Source of the DNA: CAXBOO01 sp963977425
GTDB lineage: Bacteria > Bacteroidota > Bacteroidia > Flavobacteriales_D > Luteibaculaceae
DNA length: 64,000 nt
Reading direction: 5' to 3'
NCBI GenBank assembly: GCA_963977425.1
Contig: CAXBOO010000004.1
Coordinates: forward strand, 124,001 to 188,000
Positions within the stretch are counted from its first letter, which is position 1. Each line of letters starts with the position of its first letter. Positions 18,514-27,894 of this stretch are shown piece after piece. Both the position numbers and the translations under genes were made by a program. The notes under the pieces were generated by a model that saw nothing but the letters and a program-made list of their open reading frames with translations, was not told the DNA's origin and did no database searches.

Positions 18514-19140
18514 ATGAAAATGAAAAAAACATTTCTTCCCTTATTATTAATACTATTTACAATTTCTGCAGTAGCTCAAGATAGAGACAATCCTTATTTC
18601 GGATTAAAAGCAGGTATGAATTATGCCAACGTTTACGATGAAAAAGGTGGTGATTTTGAAGCCGACCCAAAACTTGGATTTGCTGGTGGTGCTTTTATTG
18701 GGTTGCCTTTGGGTGATATCCTTGGTATACAACCAGAAGTTTTGTTCTCTCAAAAAGGGTATCAGGGTTCAGGCAGTACATTGGGTTCAAGTTTTGAGTA
18801 CAAGCGTACATTGAATTACTTGGATATTCCAATTCAGCTTCAAATCAAGCCGGTAAAAGGTTTGACTTTCGTGTTAGGACCACAGTATGCGTTTTTGCTG
18901 AGTAGAAAAGATGATTTCGAATCGAGCACTTTTTCTAGCAGCCAGAAAGAAGAATTCGAAAATCAAAACATTCGTAAAAACACTTTAGGTTTCGTAATGG
19001 GAGCCGATATCTCTTCTGATAAGATTGTGTTTTCTACCCGTATAGGTTGGGATGTGCAAAACAACGATGGCGATGGAACATCGAGCAATCCGCGCTATAA
19101 GAACCAATGGTTGCAATTTAGTCTTGGGGTAATATTGTAA
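18514..19140 (+). CDS. Outer-membrane beta-barrel protein, PorT-like family
   Basis: 208 residues: signal peptide ending AVAQ, then an eight-strand-type barrel pattern with alternating residues and turns, starting FGLKAGMNYANV and with GGAFIGLPLGDILGIQPEVLFSQKG, the usual opening of Bacteroidota PorT/OmpX-like barrels. It ends with WLQFSLGVIL, a typical last outer-membrane strand. Start set at ATG 18514 (MKMKKT), which gives a standard signal peptide; a longer upstream frame adds an unlikely leader. Role unknown; small barrels of this type are numerous in the phylum. Followed by a strong palindromic terminator. Confidence 0.8.
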   Translation: MKMKKTFLPLLLILFTISAVAQDRDNPYFGLKAGMNYANVYDEKGGDFEADPKLGFAGGAFIGLPLGDILGIQPEVLFSQKGYQGSGSTLGSSFEYKRTLNYLDIPIQLQIKPVKGLTFVLGPQYAFLLSRKDDFESSTFSSSQKEEFENQNIRKNTLGFVMGADISSDKIVFSTRIGWDVQNNDGDGTSSNPRYKNQWLQFSLGVIL

Positions 19141-19162
19141 AGAATTACAGAAAATAGTTAAT

Positions 19163-19193
19163 AAAAAAGGGAGTTGTACAACTCCCTTTTTTT
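19163..19193. terminator. Perfect-palindrome bidirectional terminator
   Basis: The core GGGAGTTGTACAACTCCC (19169-19186) is its own reverse complement and is flanked by six A and at least six T. It serves both the barrel gene (+) and the lysine-rich gene (-), which converge here. Confidence 0.8.
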
Positions 19194-19205
19194 GTGAATC
19201 AAGAA

Positions 19206-19394
19206 TTATTTTTTCTTGTTCTTCTTCACTTTTTTTACTTTTTTCTTGCGCTTTTTCAAACTCGAAGCAGCTTTTCTTAAACTCGCTTTTAAGGCTTTAA
19301 GTTTTTTGCTCTTCTTTTTCTTCTTTGCTTTTTTTACTTTTTTCTCCAGTTTGCTAACCGCTTCTTTAGCTTCTGCTATTTTATCCTTACTCAT
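19206..19394 (-). CDS. Tiny lysine-rich histone-H1-like protein
   Basis: 62 residues, about half lysine, with the rest mostly Ala, Ser, Leu and Val. It starts MSKDKIAEAKEAVSKLEKK and continues in KAKKKKKSKK-type blocks, a composition like the C-terminal tail of histone H1 and of chlamydial Hc1-type proteins. It probably binds nucleic acid; no fold is evident. Support for a real gene: ATG start, a terminator directly downstream on its strand, and an amphipathic start that random low-complexity sequence would not give. The opposite-strand frame is only a Phe-rich shadow. Codon choice (AAG and AAA mixed) argues against simple A-tract slippage. Confidence 0.6.
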   Translation of the reverse strand: MSKDKIAEAKEAVSKLEKKVKKAKKKKKSKKLKALKASLRKAASSLKKRKKKVKKVKKNKKK

Positions 19395-19505
19395 ATTGAT
19401 TTATTTCATCTGAAGCTACAGCATAATGCAGTATTAAGCAAACAAAATGGAAAAACTTAACATTGGAAACGTGTTGATATGGGAGATTAGCCTTTTGTTT
19501 TTACT

Positions 19506-19546
19506 GCAAAAAAAAAGGGCTTCAACAATTAAGTTGAAACCCTTTG
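19506..19546 (-). terminator. Terminator of the glycyl-tRNA synthetase gene
   Basis: On the minus strand, AGGGTTTCAAC and GTTGAAGCCCT pair (one G-U) around a 5-base loop, followed by nine T. It lies about 20 bases after the glyS stop codon. Confidence 0.75.
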
Positions 19547-19566
19547 GTATAAGGTGTGTACAAACA

Positions 19567-21111
19567 TTATCCTAATTGCTTAAGCAAAGTAGACATGTTT
19601 ACTTTTTCGTTAAGCAATGCCGCCAAATCTTTAACTGCTATGCGTTCTTGCTTCATGGTATCTCGGTCTCTAAGTGTTACCATTTTGTCTTCTAAGCTAT
19701 CGTGGTCTATCGTAATACAATATGGAGTGCCAATAGCATCTTGGCGTCTGTAACGCTTTCCAATGCTGTCTTTTTCGTCGTAAGTTACATTGTAGTCGTA
19801 TTTCAACTCAGCCATTATTTCTTTCGCGAAATCAGGCAATCCGTCTTTTTTCAAAAGTGGTAAAATAGCCACTTTGTAAGGAGCCAATACCGCTGGCAAT
19901 TTCAACACCACTCTTTCGCTTCCATCTTCTAGTTTTTCGTTTTTATACGATGCAGAAAGTGTAGCTAAAAACATACGATCTAAGCCGATAGATGTCTCTA
20001 CAACAAACGGTGTGTACGATTCGTTTTTCTCTGGATCAAAAATCTGTAGTTTTTTTCCGCTGTGCGCTTCGTGTTGTTTCAAATCGAAATCGGTACGAGA
20101 GTGTATGCCTTCCAATTCTTTAAAGCCCATTGGGAAATTGAATTCGATATCAGCTGCTGCATTGGCATAGTGGGCCAATTTTAAGTGATCGTGAAAACGG
20201 TAGTTATCGTCGCCGAGACCTAAAAGTTTGTGCCATTTAATACGCAAAGCTTTCCACTTTTCGTACCACTCCATTTCGGTGCCTGGTTCTACAAAAAATT
20301 GCATCTCCATTTGCTCAAATTCGCGCATACGGAATATGAATTGGCGTGCGATGATTTCGTTTCTGAAGGCTTTACCAATTTGGGCAATACCAAACGGCAG
20401 TTTCAATCGGGCTGATTTTTGAACATTGATGGCATTTACAAAAATACCTTGTGCCGTTTCTGGGCGAAGGTAAACGGTTGATGCTTCACCCGCTACTGAG
20501 CCTAATTCCGTTCCAAACATGAGGTTGAACTGACGCACATCTGTCCAGTTTTTACTGCCTGATAATGGGCATACAATTCCCAAATCTTCGATCAGTGTTT
20601 TTACACCTTCAAGATCTTCGTTTTCTAATGCCGTTTTCATTCTGCTTTCGATGTCAGCAATCTGCTTCAATCGCTCTTGAACACGTCCATTAGTTGCTAC
20701 AAATTGCTCTTCATCAAAGCTTTCTCCAAAACGCTTTTTGGCTTTGTCTATATCTTTTTGGTTTTTCAAACGGATTTTCTCCATATGATCCTCCAATAAA
20801 ACGTCGGCACGGTAGCGTTTTTTACTGTCTTTGTTATCTATAAGCGGGTCGTTGAATGCATCAACGTGACCAGAAGCTTTCCACACTTTAGGGTGCATGA
20901 ATATGGCAGCATCAATTCCAACGATGTTGTCGTTGACTTTGGTCATGCTGTCCCACCAATATTTTTTGATGTTGTTTTTGAGTTCAACTCCCAACTGACC
21001 GTAGTCGTAGGTTGCACTAAGGCCATCGTATATTTCGCTAGAAGGAAATACAAATCCGTATTCTTTGCAATGACCAATAATGGTTTTTAATAAATCGTCG
21101 TGAGCGCTCAT
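19567..21111 (-). CDS. glyS: Glycyl-tRNA synthetase (dimeric class II type)
   Basis: Charges tRNA(Gly) with glycine; cytoplasmic. 514 residues, the single-chain dimeric form rather than the two-gene tetrameric form. Class II motifs are visible: GFVFPSSEIYDGLSATYDYG at the N-terminus, YLRPETAQGIFVNA, FGIAQIGKAFRNEI (motif 2), RMREFEQMEMQFF, and VVETSIGLDRMFLA (motif 3). The C-terminal anticodon-binding domain starts near APYKVAILPL and ends in RDRDTMKQERI. ATG at 21111. A TACTTTTG -7 element lies 23 bases upstream. Confidence 0.96.
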   Translation of the reverse strand: MSAHDDLLKTIIGHCKEYGFVFPSSEIYDGLSATYDYGQLGVELKNNIKKYWWDSMTKVNDNIVGIDAAIFMHPKVWKASGHVDAFNDPLIDNKDSKKRYRADVLLEDHMEKIRLKNQKDIDKAKKRFGESFDEEQFVATNGRVQERLKQIADIESRMKTALENEDLEGVKTLIEDLGIVCPLSGSKNWTDVRQFNLMFGTELGSVAGEASTVYLRPETAQGIFVNAINVQKSARLKLPFGIAQIGKAFRNEIIARQFIFRMREFEQMEMQFFVEPGTEMEWYEKWKALRIKWHKLLGLGDDNYRFHDHLKLAHYANAAADIEFNFPMGFKELEGIHSRTDFDLKQHEAHSGKKLQIFDPEKNESYTPFVVETSIGLDRMFLATLSASYKNEKLEDGSERVVLKLPAVLAPYKVAILPLLKKDGLPDFAKEIMAELKYDYNVTYDEKDSIGKRYRRQDAIGTPYCITIDHDSLEDKMVTLRDRDTMKQERIAVKDLAALLNEKVNMSTLLKQLG

Positions 21112-21133
21112 TTCTTTGTCAATTAATTGCTCG

Positions 21134-21141
21134 CAAAAGTA
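21134..21141 (-). promoter_or_regulatory. -7 element of the glyS promoter
   Basis: TACTTTTG on the minus strand matches the Bacteroidota TAnnTTTG consensus and lies 23 bases before the ATG. I do not see a TTG at the usual -33 distance. Confidence 0.45.
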
Positions 21142-21164
21142 ACAAAGTAGCCTAGTATGACGGT

Positions 21165-24100
21165 CTAGCGAATGAGGTTTAAGTGACCAATCTTTGGAAT
21201 GTAACGACCTTCGGTATCGAAAATGGTGATTTTCCAGTTGTAAACGCCAATAGGAGCCGACTCATCGCTGTTGGAATATGTCCCATCCCAAGTTTCATTT
21301 TCGTTTTCGGACATGAATATGATGTGTCCCCATCGATCTACAATTTCTAGTTTATAGGTTGCTACATCAATGTTTTGAAGGCGAACAGAAAAATAATCGT
21401 TGTTGCCATCTCCATTGGGCGTAAAACTGTTGGGAACAAAAACATGGTACTCATCTTTTACGGCGATGTAAATTCTTGTTTTTCCATAACACCCATTAGC
21501 GGTATAACCTTCTAATTCTATTTTGTACTCTTCAGCTAAGGGTGGAAATGTATGCGACAAACTGGAAGTGTTGCTTTGTACAATGGTGTCGAACGAGCCT
21601 CGAACGATATTCCATTGTTTGTTGGCTAATGGTGGTACGGATGCATCGGTAAATTGACCGTCGGGGAATAAAGTGGAAATAGATGAAGGACTCGATATAA
21701 TATTTACTTCCGGTAGCGCAAATACGTTGATGGCGTTAAGTATACTGCTGTCTGTTTGACAAATTCCGTTGGATACAACAACTCTTAAATCGTACGATCC
21801 TGCAGACAAACTTTTGTTTTCGTAAGCCGCTATGGGCGTGTTGTTCAAGTAATATTGAGCATTGTGGTCTAGGGAATCGAAAACGGCAAAACTAAGCGGC
21901 TCGCATCCACCCGTATTAAAGTCGTTCAAGGCCAAAGTAGGTGCCGATTTTACGGTAACCAAAATAGAGTCTGAGATAGTACTACAATCATCAGAAACAG
22001 TTACTGAAATATATTGTTGATCGTCTTTTGTGAGTACTTGCCTTTGGTAGGTTTCTCCACCTACATATTGGTTTTCCCAAAGTATGGTTGGGGCATTAGC
22101 CGAACGAATGATCGTGGTGTTGAGCTTTAATTCGTCTGCAGGACAAAATTCAGTTTTCTGTGCAGTCAATGTAAATTCGAGCTCTGGTAAAACATCAATT
22201 TGAAGTGGTAAAGTGTCTGTTTTACAACCCTTGTCTGATACTGCTGAGATGTAATAAGTTCCTTGAGTGGCATATGTATCAAGCCCGGAAAAAGCTTTGC
22301 CATTTATTTTTAATTCTTTGATGTTGTCACCATTTACAATTTCTGCATTGATGAGAATTGAGTCGCCGTTACAAATGCTGGAATCGATATTATGAAGTTT
22401 CAGAAGTAATGGATCGGGCCTTTTTATGGTAACCGTGCTGTTTACAGTACATCCATTTTTATCAGTTACAATAAGGCTGTAAGTACCCGCGGGCTTATTG
22501 TTTATGTTGTCGGATGTTTCTCCTGTGTTCCATAAATAGGTGTAAGGCATTTCGCCACCAGAAATATGATCTACAAAGGCAGATGCATCGTTGTTTTCGA
22601 AACAACTAGGGGGTAAAAATGCCGTGGTAAGGCTAGGGCCATTTGCATGTGATATGGTTACACTGTCTATAACCGAACAACCACCTTGTGCCGATAAATA
22701 TTCGAAAATGTATTTTCCTGGAGCCAATCCACCAACGCTATCGTTATAAAGTTTACCGTTGAGTTTTATGAAGCCGTCCGCATCCAAAAATTTGGCGCTG
22801 TCAAGTTTTATAAAACCGTTGTCGTTTCCACAAACACTTGGCCCTGAATGAAAGAAAATTTCTCCTTTAGGTACAGAGTTTATGCGAAACATAGAATCGA
22901 CTTTGCAACCTATAAAATCGGTAATAGAAACTTTATATTCCCCGCCACATAAGTTCTGTGAGTTTTTGTTGTACGATAATGTATCGGTTTTGTTGTACAC
23001 CATGAAATTTAGCCCGTTGGTGCTGTTGTATTCAACCGAAATATTGGCTTTGGCGTCGCATTTTTCGAAACAGGTTTCGGTGGAAATAGCAATATCGGAA
23101 ATGCTAAATGGCTCAGTAATTTCTAGAACAGAGGGAACAAAGGACGGGCAATCACCATTGAGTCCATATTGTATGGTGTAAATACCTGGGGTTAAAACTT
23201 TTGGATTTAAAGCAATTGAATTTGATGTGTCGTTTTCGAATACATATACACCATTGCTTGGGGTAACAATTGGAGTTAGCACGGAATCTGTATACCAACA
23301 AAAAGTACCCAATACATCAAAGGTGGGTGTTACAGCATCTTTCAATACGATGGTGTCGGTATGAGTAGATCCACATACACCACTAAACGTGTATCGGATT
23401 ACGGCGGTGTCTCCGCTTACTGCAGCTGGATCGAAAGTTCCTTTGGTTGCACTTGTAATGCCGTCGCCAAACCAACCACCACCTCTATCTTCTCCTTCGA
23501 GATTGAAAGGTTCTACGTTGCGGCAAACTACTGCAGGGGCGTCAAAATAGCTTCTATAAAAATCTCGAATGGTGATCGTTAATGTGTCAGAATCTGGGCA
23601 TAAACCCGGAATGGAATAAATTACTTCATAATCTTGATCGGGTAAATGCTGAGATGGGTCAACTATACCATTGTTATCGGCTATCCCGCTCCAAATTCCA
23701 CCCGGATTTAACGGTGTGTAAGCAAATGCTTGTTCTTTTGTGCAAGCGCTTAAAGGCCCAGAGAATGCCGCGTTTTCATACGATTGAACAAAAATGTCTT
23801 TGCTGAAAGTAGCCGCACAAGAGCCATCAAACGAATAAGTAATGGTGTAGTTTTTATTGGCTTCAAATCCTACACTACTAAAAAGGCCGTTGGCATCTAC
23901 TCCGGTTCCTGACCAAGTACCATTAGCTTGAAGCGGTTGTGCTTGAGTTTTTTCACCTAGGCACAGGGTGTCGAGAATAGTGAAATCGGCAATAGGGGTT
24001 TCAATTAAGGTAAATGTATATGATTTCTTGTCGCCACATAGATGACTTACTTCATAGTCGAAACTATAATCGCCAGGAGCTAGGTTGGTGAAATCGACTT

Positions 24101-26783
24101 TTCCATCTTGTGTTATAAACGAACCAGTAAAAATACCATTCGTAGGAGTTGCTGAAAATTGTGCTGAACCTTCCGTTTTACAAAATTCTTTGTCGCCTGA
24201 AATAACAATGTCGACTTTTTGTTTTACGTAGATACTTTCGGTATGCTTTGCACTACAAGTGCCATCAAAAGAGTAGGTAATGCTGTAGTTTCCTTCTGTT
24301 TTGTTAGGTGAAAATACACCTGAGGGTGCGTTGCTTGTCCATGTGCCGCCAGCAGTAGTTGGTGTTAATGTAATGGGACTAGCATCGCTGCACAAAGTAT
24401 CGGGAACACTAAAGGTAGGATTGGGTTTGTCAACTACAATGATGGTGGTATCGAAATTAGATGGGCATGTACCACCAAAAGAATATGCTACATTGTAACT
24501 GCCAGCGCCTAATGTGCTAGGAGAAAAAACACCCGTAGATGATGCTTCGCCTGACCAAATGCCACCTGTTTCAATGGGTGTAATGGTGTAATCTATATCA
24601 CTAATGCAGAATAGAGTAGGCATTTCAAAAGTCGGAACAGGCCTTGGTAAAACGGTAATGCTCTGAACCAAAGTATCGCCACATTTTCCGCCAATTAAAT
24701 ATTGAATATCGTGTGTGCCTATACCAGCTACCGATGGATCGAATATTTTTTGTTGAGTACTAACTATTCCATTTCCGCTTATTACACCACCTTCTTGAGT
24801 TACGCTTATAATAAATCTTGGTTCGTCAATGCATACTTCCGGAGGCAAAACAAATTCTGCGTTGGATTTTTCTACGACGGTTATAATGGTAGTATCTGTA
24901 CTTGGGCAGCTGCCATCAAATGAATAGGCAATAGTGTAAATTCCTGCTCCTTGCGCTGGGTCGAATGTTTCTGATGTTGCATCTACAGACCATGTTCCAC
25001 CTTCATCTGATACAGGTATTTCGAACGGGTCGTCGAGTACGCAAATAGGGTTGTAATTAGGTAAAGCAGCATTTTTACTTGCATAAACCAAAATGCTATC
25101 GGTGTAGCTGCTTCCGCATGGGTCGGTGAACAGATAGGTGATTTTATGCCAGCCAGGTCCAGCTATTGCGGGAACAAATTTTCCTTTATTATCTATGTTA
25201 TCACCAAACCAAGAACCACCATTTACAGTTGGTTTTAAAAAGATGGCTGGATCATTAGAACACATTGGGGGTGGCACCGTAAAATGGGTGCTTTTTTTAG
25301 CCTTGATGTTTACAGGAACACTGACGGTATTGTTGCATTTTCCAATTGTATAACCCACGTTGAAGGTTGTATCGTTAGAGAAATTGCTCGGAGTTATAGT
25401 TCCGGATGGATTCTGTGCATTGGTCCAAATGCCTCCAGATGGAGTTGCAATAAGGTTGAATGAATTCGCATCGTTGCAAACCGTTGGTGGAGGCGTAATT
25501 TGAGGTTTGTACGTTTCGAAAATTTCAATGTCTTTGCTAATTGTATCGATGCAACCTTCTATGCTTTCAACCGTATGTTTTATGGTATAGTTGCCAGCAG
25601 TTGGAAAATTCAAAGTATACGTTTCCCCGTTGCCATTGCTTCCATTCGATAAGTTCCAAAGAAATTTTCCAATGGTTCCGCCTCCAATTATTGTAGCCTT
25701 ACTCTCAAGTGTTATACTTCCACCAGCACAAATGGGATCCGTGCCAATATCAAATGCCGCATTGGGTATTTTTGAAGATGCAGTAACCGTAGTACTGAGT
25801 GTAAATGGACATTTGCTTGATGCAGAACTGTACGGTGTCATGGTACAGAAATACGTGCCGCCTTCCTCAACAATGAATGGATTAGTTGTAGATACAATAG
25901 GTCCAGTTTCAGATCCAATTCTCCACTCGTAATTTTCCATACCAATGGGAGCTGTTAGTGTTGCAGGATTTCCAGGGCAAACAATATCTTGAGAACGAAT
26001 AATTTCGGGTTTGCCGCAACGAGCATCTACATATGCGTAACCAAGGTGTCCAGACAACGCGCAACCTCCAGCAGATAAATCCAATTCTACTTCTTGTCCT
26101 ATGTAGTCTTGCAAGTTGATGGATATAACGGTCCAATCTCTGAATACGATCTCACTCAATCGGCCTTCAGGTCCTCTGTCTGACTGACATCCCAAACCAC
26201 CTACTCCGCAATTATAGCCTTTAAAACCTTCGGCATCGTTGGCTCCATCTTGTGTGTATTCAATACATGGAACTGATTTTCCGTCAGGGTCGACGAGTCG
26301 AACTCGAAAATAGGGATTGTTGGATTTGGGCGTATGGCCTGGAGCTTCTAATACAATAGCGTAATACATCGTAAGCAAAGCATTGTCAGGACTTACCAGT
26401 ATTTTTTTTGTGATTTGCCCAGCCATATTGTTCTCGTACAAATCGCCTATTCTAGCGATATAATTACCGCCAAGGGGCGATTGTAAACTGAGAATATTGA
26501 CGTAGGGATCTACACCACCATTGTAAGATGAAGAAATGATGCTTTGTTGTGATCTTACATTGTTTAGTTGTGCGGATAATGGATCTAACGATTGACCGAA
26601 ATCGTTGCATGAATTATTGAAGTGAATTTCAAAATCATTGAATTGTTCATCGTTGCAACCATACTGTCCGTTCCAGCCGGTAAAAGTCCCCTTTTCAAAA
26701 TTCAGATTATTGCAATCAGCCTGCGCTTTTGCAAAGACTGCAAGCAGGAGAAAAAGAGGGAATATGTAGTATTTCTTTTGCAA
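21165..26783 (-). CDS. Giant T9SS type B surface protein with about eleven tandem Ig-like modules
   Basis: 1872 residues. Signal peptide (1-20, AKAQ). Residues 21-260: a beta-rich Cys-containing domain opening LNFEKGTFTGW, of the kind found at the N-terminus of large gliding-associated proteins. About 260-425: PKD-like modules. About 428-1221: eleven tandem modules of near 72 residues, each with Cys near the start (PTLCSDAS-type), GG-W in the middle (TAGGTWTS), FSP, then YSFDGTCS with a second Cys. About 1222-1700: further Ig-like units including a SprB-type repeat (ASAFVDHISGGEMPYTYLW, ending PAGTYSLIVTDKNGC). The last 95 residues are the type B sorting domain (FVPNSFTPNGDGNNDYF ... DRWGHIIF ... 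GVYNWKI). Likely a secreted adhesin or gliding-surface filament; ligand unknown. Monocistronic. Confidence 0.9.
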   Translation of the reverse strand: MQKKYYIFPLFLLLAVFAKAQADCNNLNFEKGTFTGWNGQYGCNDEQFNDFEIHFNNSCNDFGQSLDPLSAQLNNVRSQQSIISSSYNGGVDPYVNILSLQSPLGGNYIARIGDLYENNMAGQITKKILVSPDNALLTMYYAIVLEAPGHTPKSNNPYFRVRLVDPDGKSVPCIEYTQDGANDAEGFKGYNCGVGGLGCQSDRGPEGRLSEIVFRDWTVISINLQDYIGQEVELDLSAGGCALSGHLGYAYVDARCGKPEIIRSQDIVCPGNPATLTAPIGMENYEWRIGSETGPIVSTTNPFIVEEGGTYFCTMTPYSSASSKCPFTLSTTVTASSKIPNAAFDIGTDPICAGGSITLESKATIIGGGTIGKFLWNLSNGSNGNGETYTLNFPTAGNYTIKHTVESIEGCIDTISKDIEIFETYKPQITPPPTVCNDANSFNLIATPSGGIWTNAQNPSGTITPSNFSNDTTFNVGYTIGKCNNTVSVPVNIKAKKSTHFTVPPPMCSNDPAIFLKPTVNGGSWFGDNIDNKGKFVPAIAGPGWHKITYLFTDPCGSSYTDSILVYASKNAALPNYNPICVLDDPFEIPVSDEGGTWSVDATSETFDPAQGAGIYTIAYSFDGSCPSTDTTIITVVEKSNAEFVLPPEVCIDEPRFIISVTQEGGVISGNGIVSTQQKIFDPSVAGIGTHDIQYLIGGKCGDTLVQSITVLPRPVPTFEMPTLFCISDIDYTITPIETGGIWSGEASSTGVFSPSTLGAGSYNVAYSFGGTCPSNFDTTIIVVDKPNPTFSVPDTLCSDASPITLTPTTAGGTWTSNAPSGVFSPNKTEGNYSITYSFDGTCSAKHTESIYVKQKVDIVISGDKEFCKTEGSAQFSATPTNGIFTGSFITQDGKVDFTNLAPGDYSFDYEVSHLCGDKKSYTFTLIETPIADFTILDTLCLGEKTQAQPLQANGTWSGTGVDANGLFSSVGFEANKNYTITYSFDGSCAATFSKDIFVQSYENAAFSGPLSACTKEQAFAYTPLNPGGIWSGIADNNGIVDPSQHLPDQDYEVIYSIPGLCPDSDTLTITIRDFYRSYFDAPAVVCRNVEPFNLEGEDRGGGWFGDGITSATKGTFDPAAVSGDTAVIRYTFSGVCGSTHTDTIVLKDAVTPTFDVLGTFCWYTDSVLTPIVTPSNGVYVFENDTSNSIALNPKVLTPGIYTIQYGLNGDCPSFVPSVLEITEPFSISDIAISTETCFEKCDAKANISVEYNSTNGLNFMVYNKTDTLSYNKNSQNLCGGEYKVSITDFIGCKVDSMFRINSVPKGEIFFHSGPSVCGNDNGFIKLDSAKFLDADGFIKLNGKLYNDSVGGLAPGKYIFEYLSAQGGCSVIDSVTISHANGPSLTTAFLPPSCFENNDASAFVDHISGGEMPYTYLWNTGETSDNINNKPAGTYSLIVTDKNGCTVNSTVTIKRPDPLLLKLHNIDSSICNGDSILINAEIVNGDNIKELKINGKAFSGLDTYATQGTYYISAVSDKGCKTDTLPLQIDVLPELEFTLTAQKTEFCPADELKLNTTIIRSANAPTILWENQYVGGETYQRQVLTKDDQQYISVTVSDDCSTISDSILVTVKSAPTLALNDFNTGGCEPLSFAVFDSLDHNAQYYLNNTPIAAYENKSLSAGSYDLRVVVSNGICQTDSSILNAINVFALPEVNIISSPSSISTLFPDGQFTDASVPPLANKQWNIVRGSFDTIVQSNTSSLSHTFPPLAEEYKIELEGYTANGCYGKTRIYIAVKDEYHVFVPNSFTPNGDGNNDYFSVRLQNIDVATYKLEIVDRWGHIIFMSENENETWDGTYSNSDESAPIGVYNWKITIFDTEGRYIPKIGHLNLIR
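23120..25503 (-). repeat. Block coding for about eleven tandem 72-residue modules
   Basis: Within the giant gene, successive segments share Cys, GG-W, F-P and Y-F-G-C landmarks with period near 216 bases. The DNA itself has diverged, so the repeat is visible only at protein level. The paired cysteines suggest one disulfide per module. Confidence 0.75.
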
Positions 26784-26811
26784 CGAAATGACTTGTACTC
26801 GGGTAGACTAT

Positions 26812-26819
26812 CAAAAATA
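26812..26819 (-). promoter_or_regulatory. -7 element of the giant-protein gene
   Basis: TATTTTTG (minus strand) fits TAnnTTTG and sits 29 bases before the ATG at 26783. No clear TTG at -33. Confidence 0.4.
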
Positions 26820-26878
26820 CTCGATGTTGCTCTAAGTCATTGACATTTACCCGATAATAATGTCGATTTGTTGGAAAC

Positions 26879-27169
26879 TTAATCTTTTACCTTCGGTACT
26901 TTGAAGAAGTCAGAGTCTTTTACGGGTGCATTTTTTAAACCATCTTGTTGAGTAATGGTTGTTTTTGGAATATCGTCACGAAGCACGTTTTTAGCTTCCG
27001 ACATGTGCAATAATGGTTCTACACCTTCAGTGTCTACTTCATTGAGTTGTTCAACAAAAGTCAAAATACGAGACATATCGTCAATCAATTCATCTTTTTC
27101 TGTGTCAGAAAACTGAAGTTTTGATAAACCGGCCAAACGTTCTATTTCTTCCTTGTTAATTTTACTCAT
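26879..27169 (-). CDS. gatC: Asp-tRNA(Asn)/Glu-tRNA(Gln) amidotransferase subunit C
   Basis: Small stabilising subunit of GatCAB, which converts misacylated Glu-tRNA(Gln) and Asp-tRNA(Asn). 96 residues. Typical features: INKEEIERLAGLSKLQF near the N-terminus, the helix DDMSRILTFVEQLNEVDTEGVEPLLH, then LRDDIP and the tail VKDSDFFKVPKV. Start ATG 27169 overlaps the plsC stop (ATGA), so it is translationally coupled; a longer upstream frame is not needed. gatA and gatB are not in the window. Last gene of the tdk-murF/alr-plsC-gatC run. Confidence 0.93.
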   Translation of the reverse strand: MSKINKEEIERLAGLSKLQFSDTEKDELIDDMSRILTFVEQLNEVDTEGVEPLLHMSEAKNVLRDDIPKTTITQQDGLKNAPVKDSDFFKVPKVKD

Positions 27170-27885
27170 GACGGTAAGTTGTGCTGTATTTGTGCAAAAG
27201 TAGCATCTTTTAGTGCTTTGCAATCATCAAAATCAGATGGATACAAAGGTGCTGAAATTATGGCTTTGGTTTTTCCGGGTGCTACTCTTAGTTTTTCTCC
27301 ATAAAGCGCACCAATAATGCCGTAATTGTTGGTAAATGTAATGGGTAAAATAGCTTTGTTGCTATCGAAAGCCATTTTAAAAGCACCGTCTTTGAATGGG
27401 ATAAGTTTCGGATTGTCTTTTGGTATTGTTCCTTCCGGGAAAAGCACTACATTTCTGCCGGCATCCAACTCTCGTTTGGCTCTTATGAAGGCTTTAGCGG
27501 CATTGATAGGGCTTTTTCTGTTTACAGAAATATCCATGGTTTTGAAGAAAATGCCGAAAAGTGGCCATTGACTTAATTCTGATTTGGCCATGAAAATGAA
27601 CAGCTTATCTATGACCAAATACATGGCAATGATATCGAGATACGAACTGTGATTAGGGCAAATAATAAAACTATCGTTTTCAGGAATATGCTCTTTGCCT
27701 TCAACTTCTATGCGGCTAAAAAAGCCAAGAAATAAAAAGCGAGCCCAAAGGCGTTTCAGTTTGAATACAATGGGATAGTTGACTTCAATTTTTAAGAAAA
27801 AGTAAAAAATGGGAAACAACAAAAGCAGACTTACAGCAAATACTACTGCAAATTGAAAAATGAAAAACCGATAAATCAACTTCAT
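27166..27885 (-). CDS. plsC: 1-acyl-glycerol-3-phosphate acyltransferase (PlsC family)
   Basis: Membrane-bound acyltransferase of phospholipid synthesis. 239 residues. N-terminal hydrophobic segment (residues 5-35), then the catalytic HX4D motif in CPNHSSYLDI and the acceptor-binding motif FPEGTIPKDNPKLIPFKDG. A short lineage-typical tail ends in ALKDATFAQIQHNLPS. Lies 9 bases after murF-alr and overlaps gatC by 4 bases, inside a four-gene minus-strand operon. It could use other lysophospholipid or ornithine-lipid acceptors; the family call is firm, the acceptor is inferred. Confidence 0.9.
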   Translation of the reverse strand: MKLIYRFFIFQFAVVFAVSLLLLFPIFYFFLKIEVNYPIVFKLKRLWARFLFLGFFSRIEVEGKEHIPENDSFIICPNHSSYLDIIAMYLVIDKLFIFMAKSELSQWPLFGIFFKTMDISVNRKSPINAAKAFIRAKRELDAGRNVVLFPEGTIPKDNPKLIPFKDGAFKMAFDSNKAILPITFTNNYGIIGALYGEKLRVAPGKTKAIISAPLYPSDFDDCKALKDATFAQIQHNLPS

Positions 27886-27894
27886 GTGTCCTGC

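Noticed and set aside
19216..19413. Phe-rich open frame on the plus strand
   Set aside because: It is the antisense shadow of the lysine-rich gene: AAG/AAA read backwards gives CTT/TTT. No independent start context.
23120..25503. CRISPR array or DNA tandem repeat
   Set aside because: The period exists only in the protein; the DNA units are not alike enough and the block is inside one long gene.
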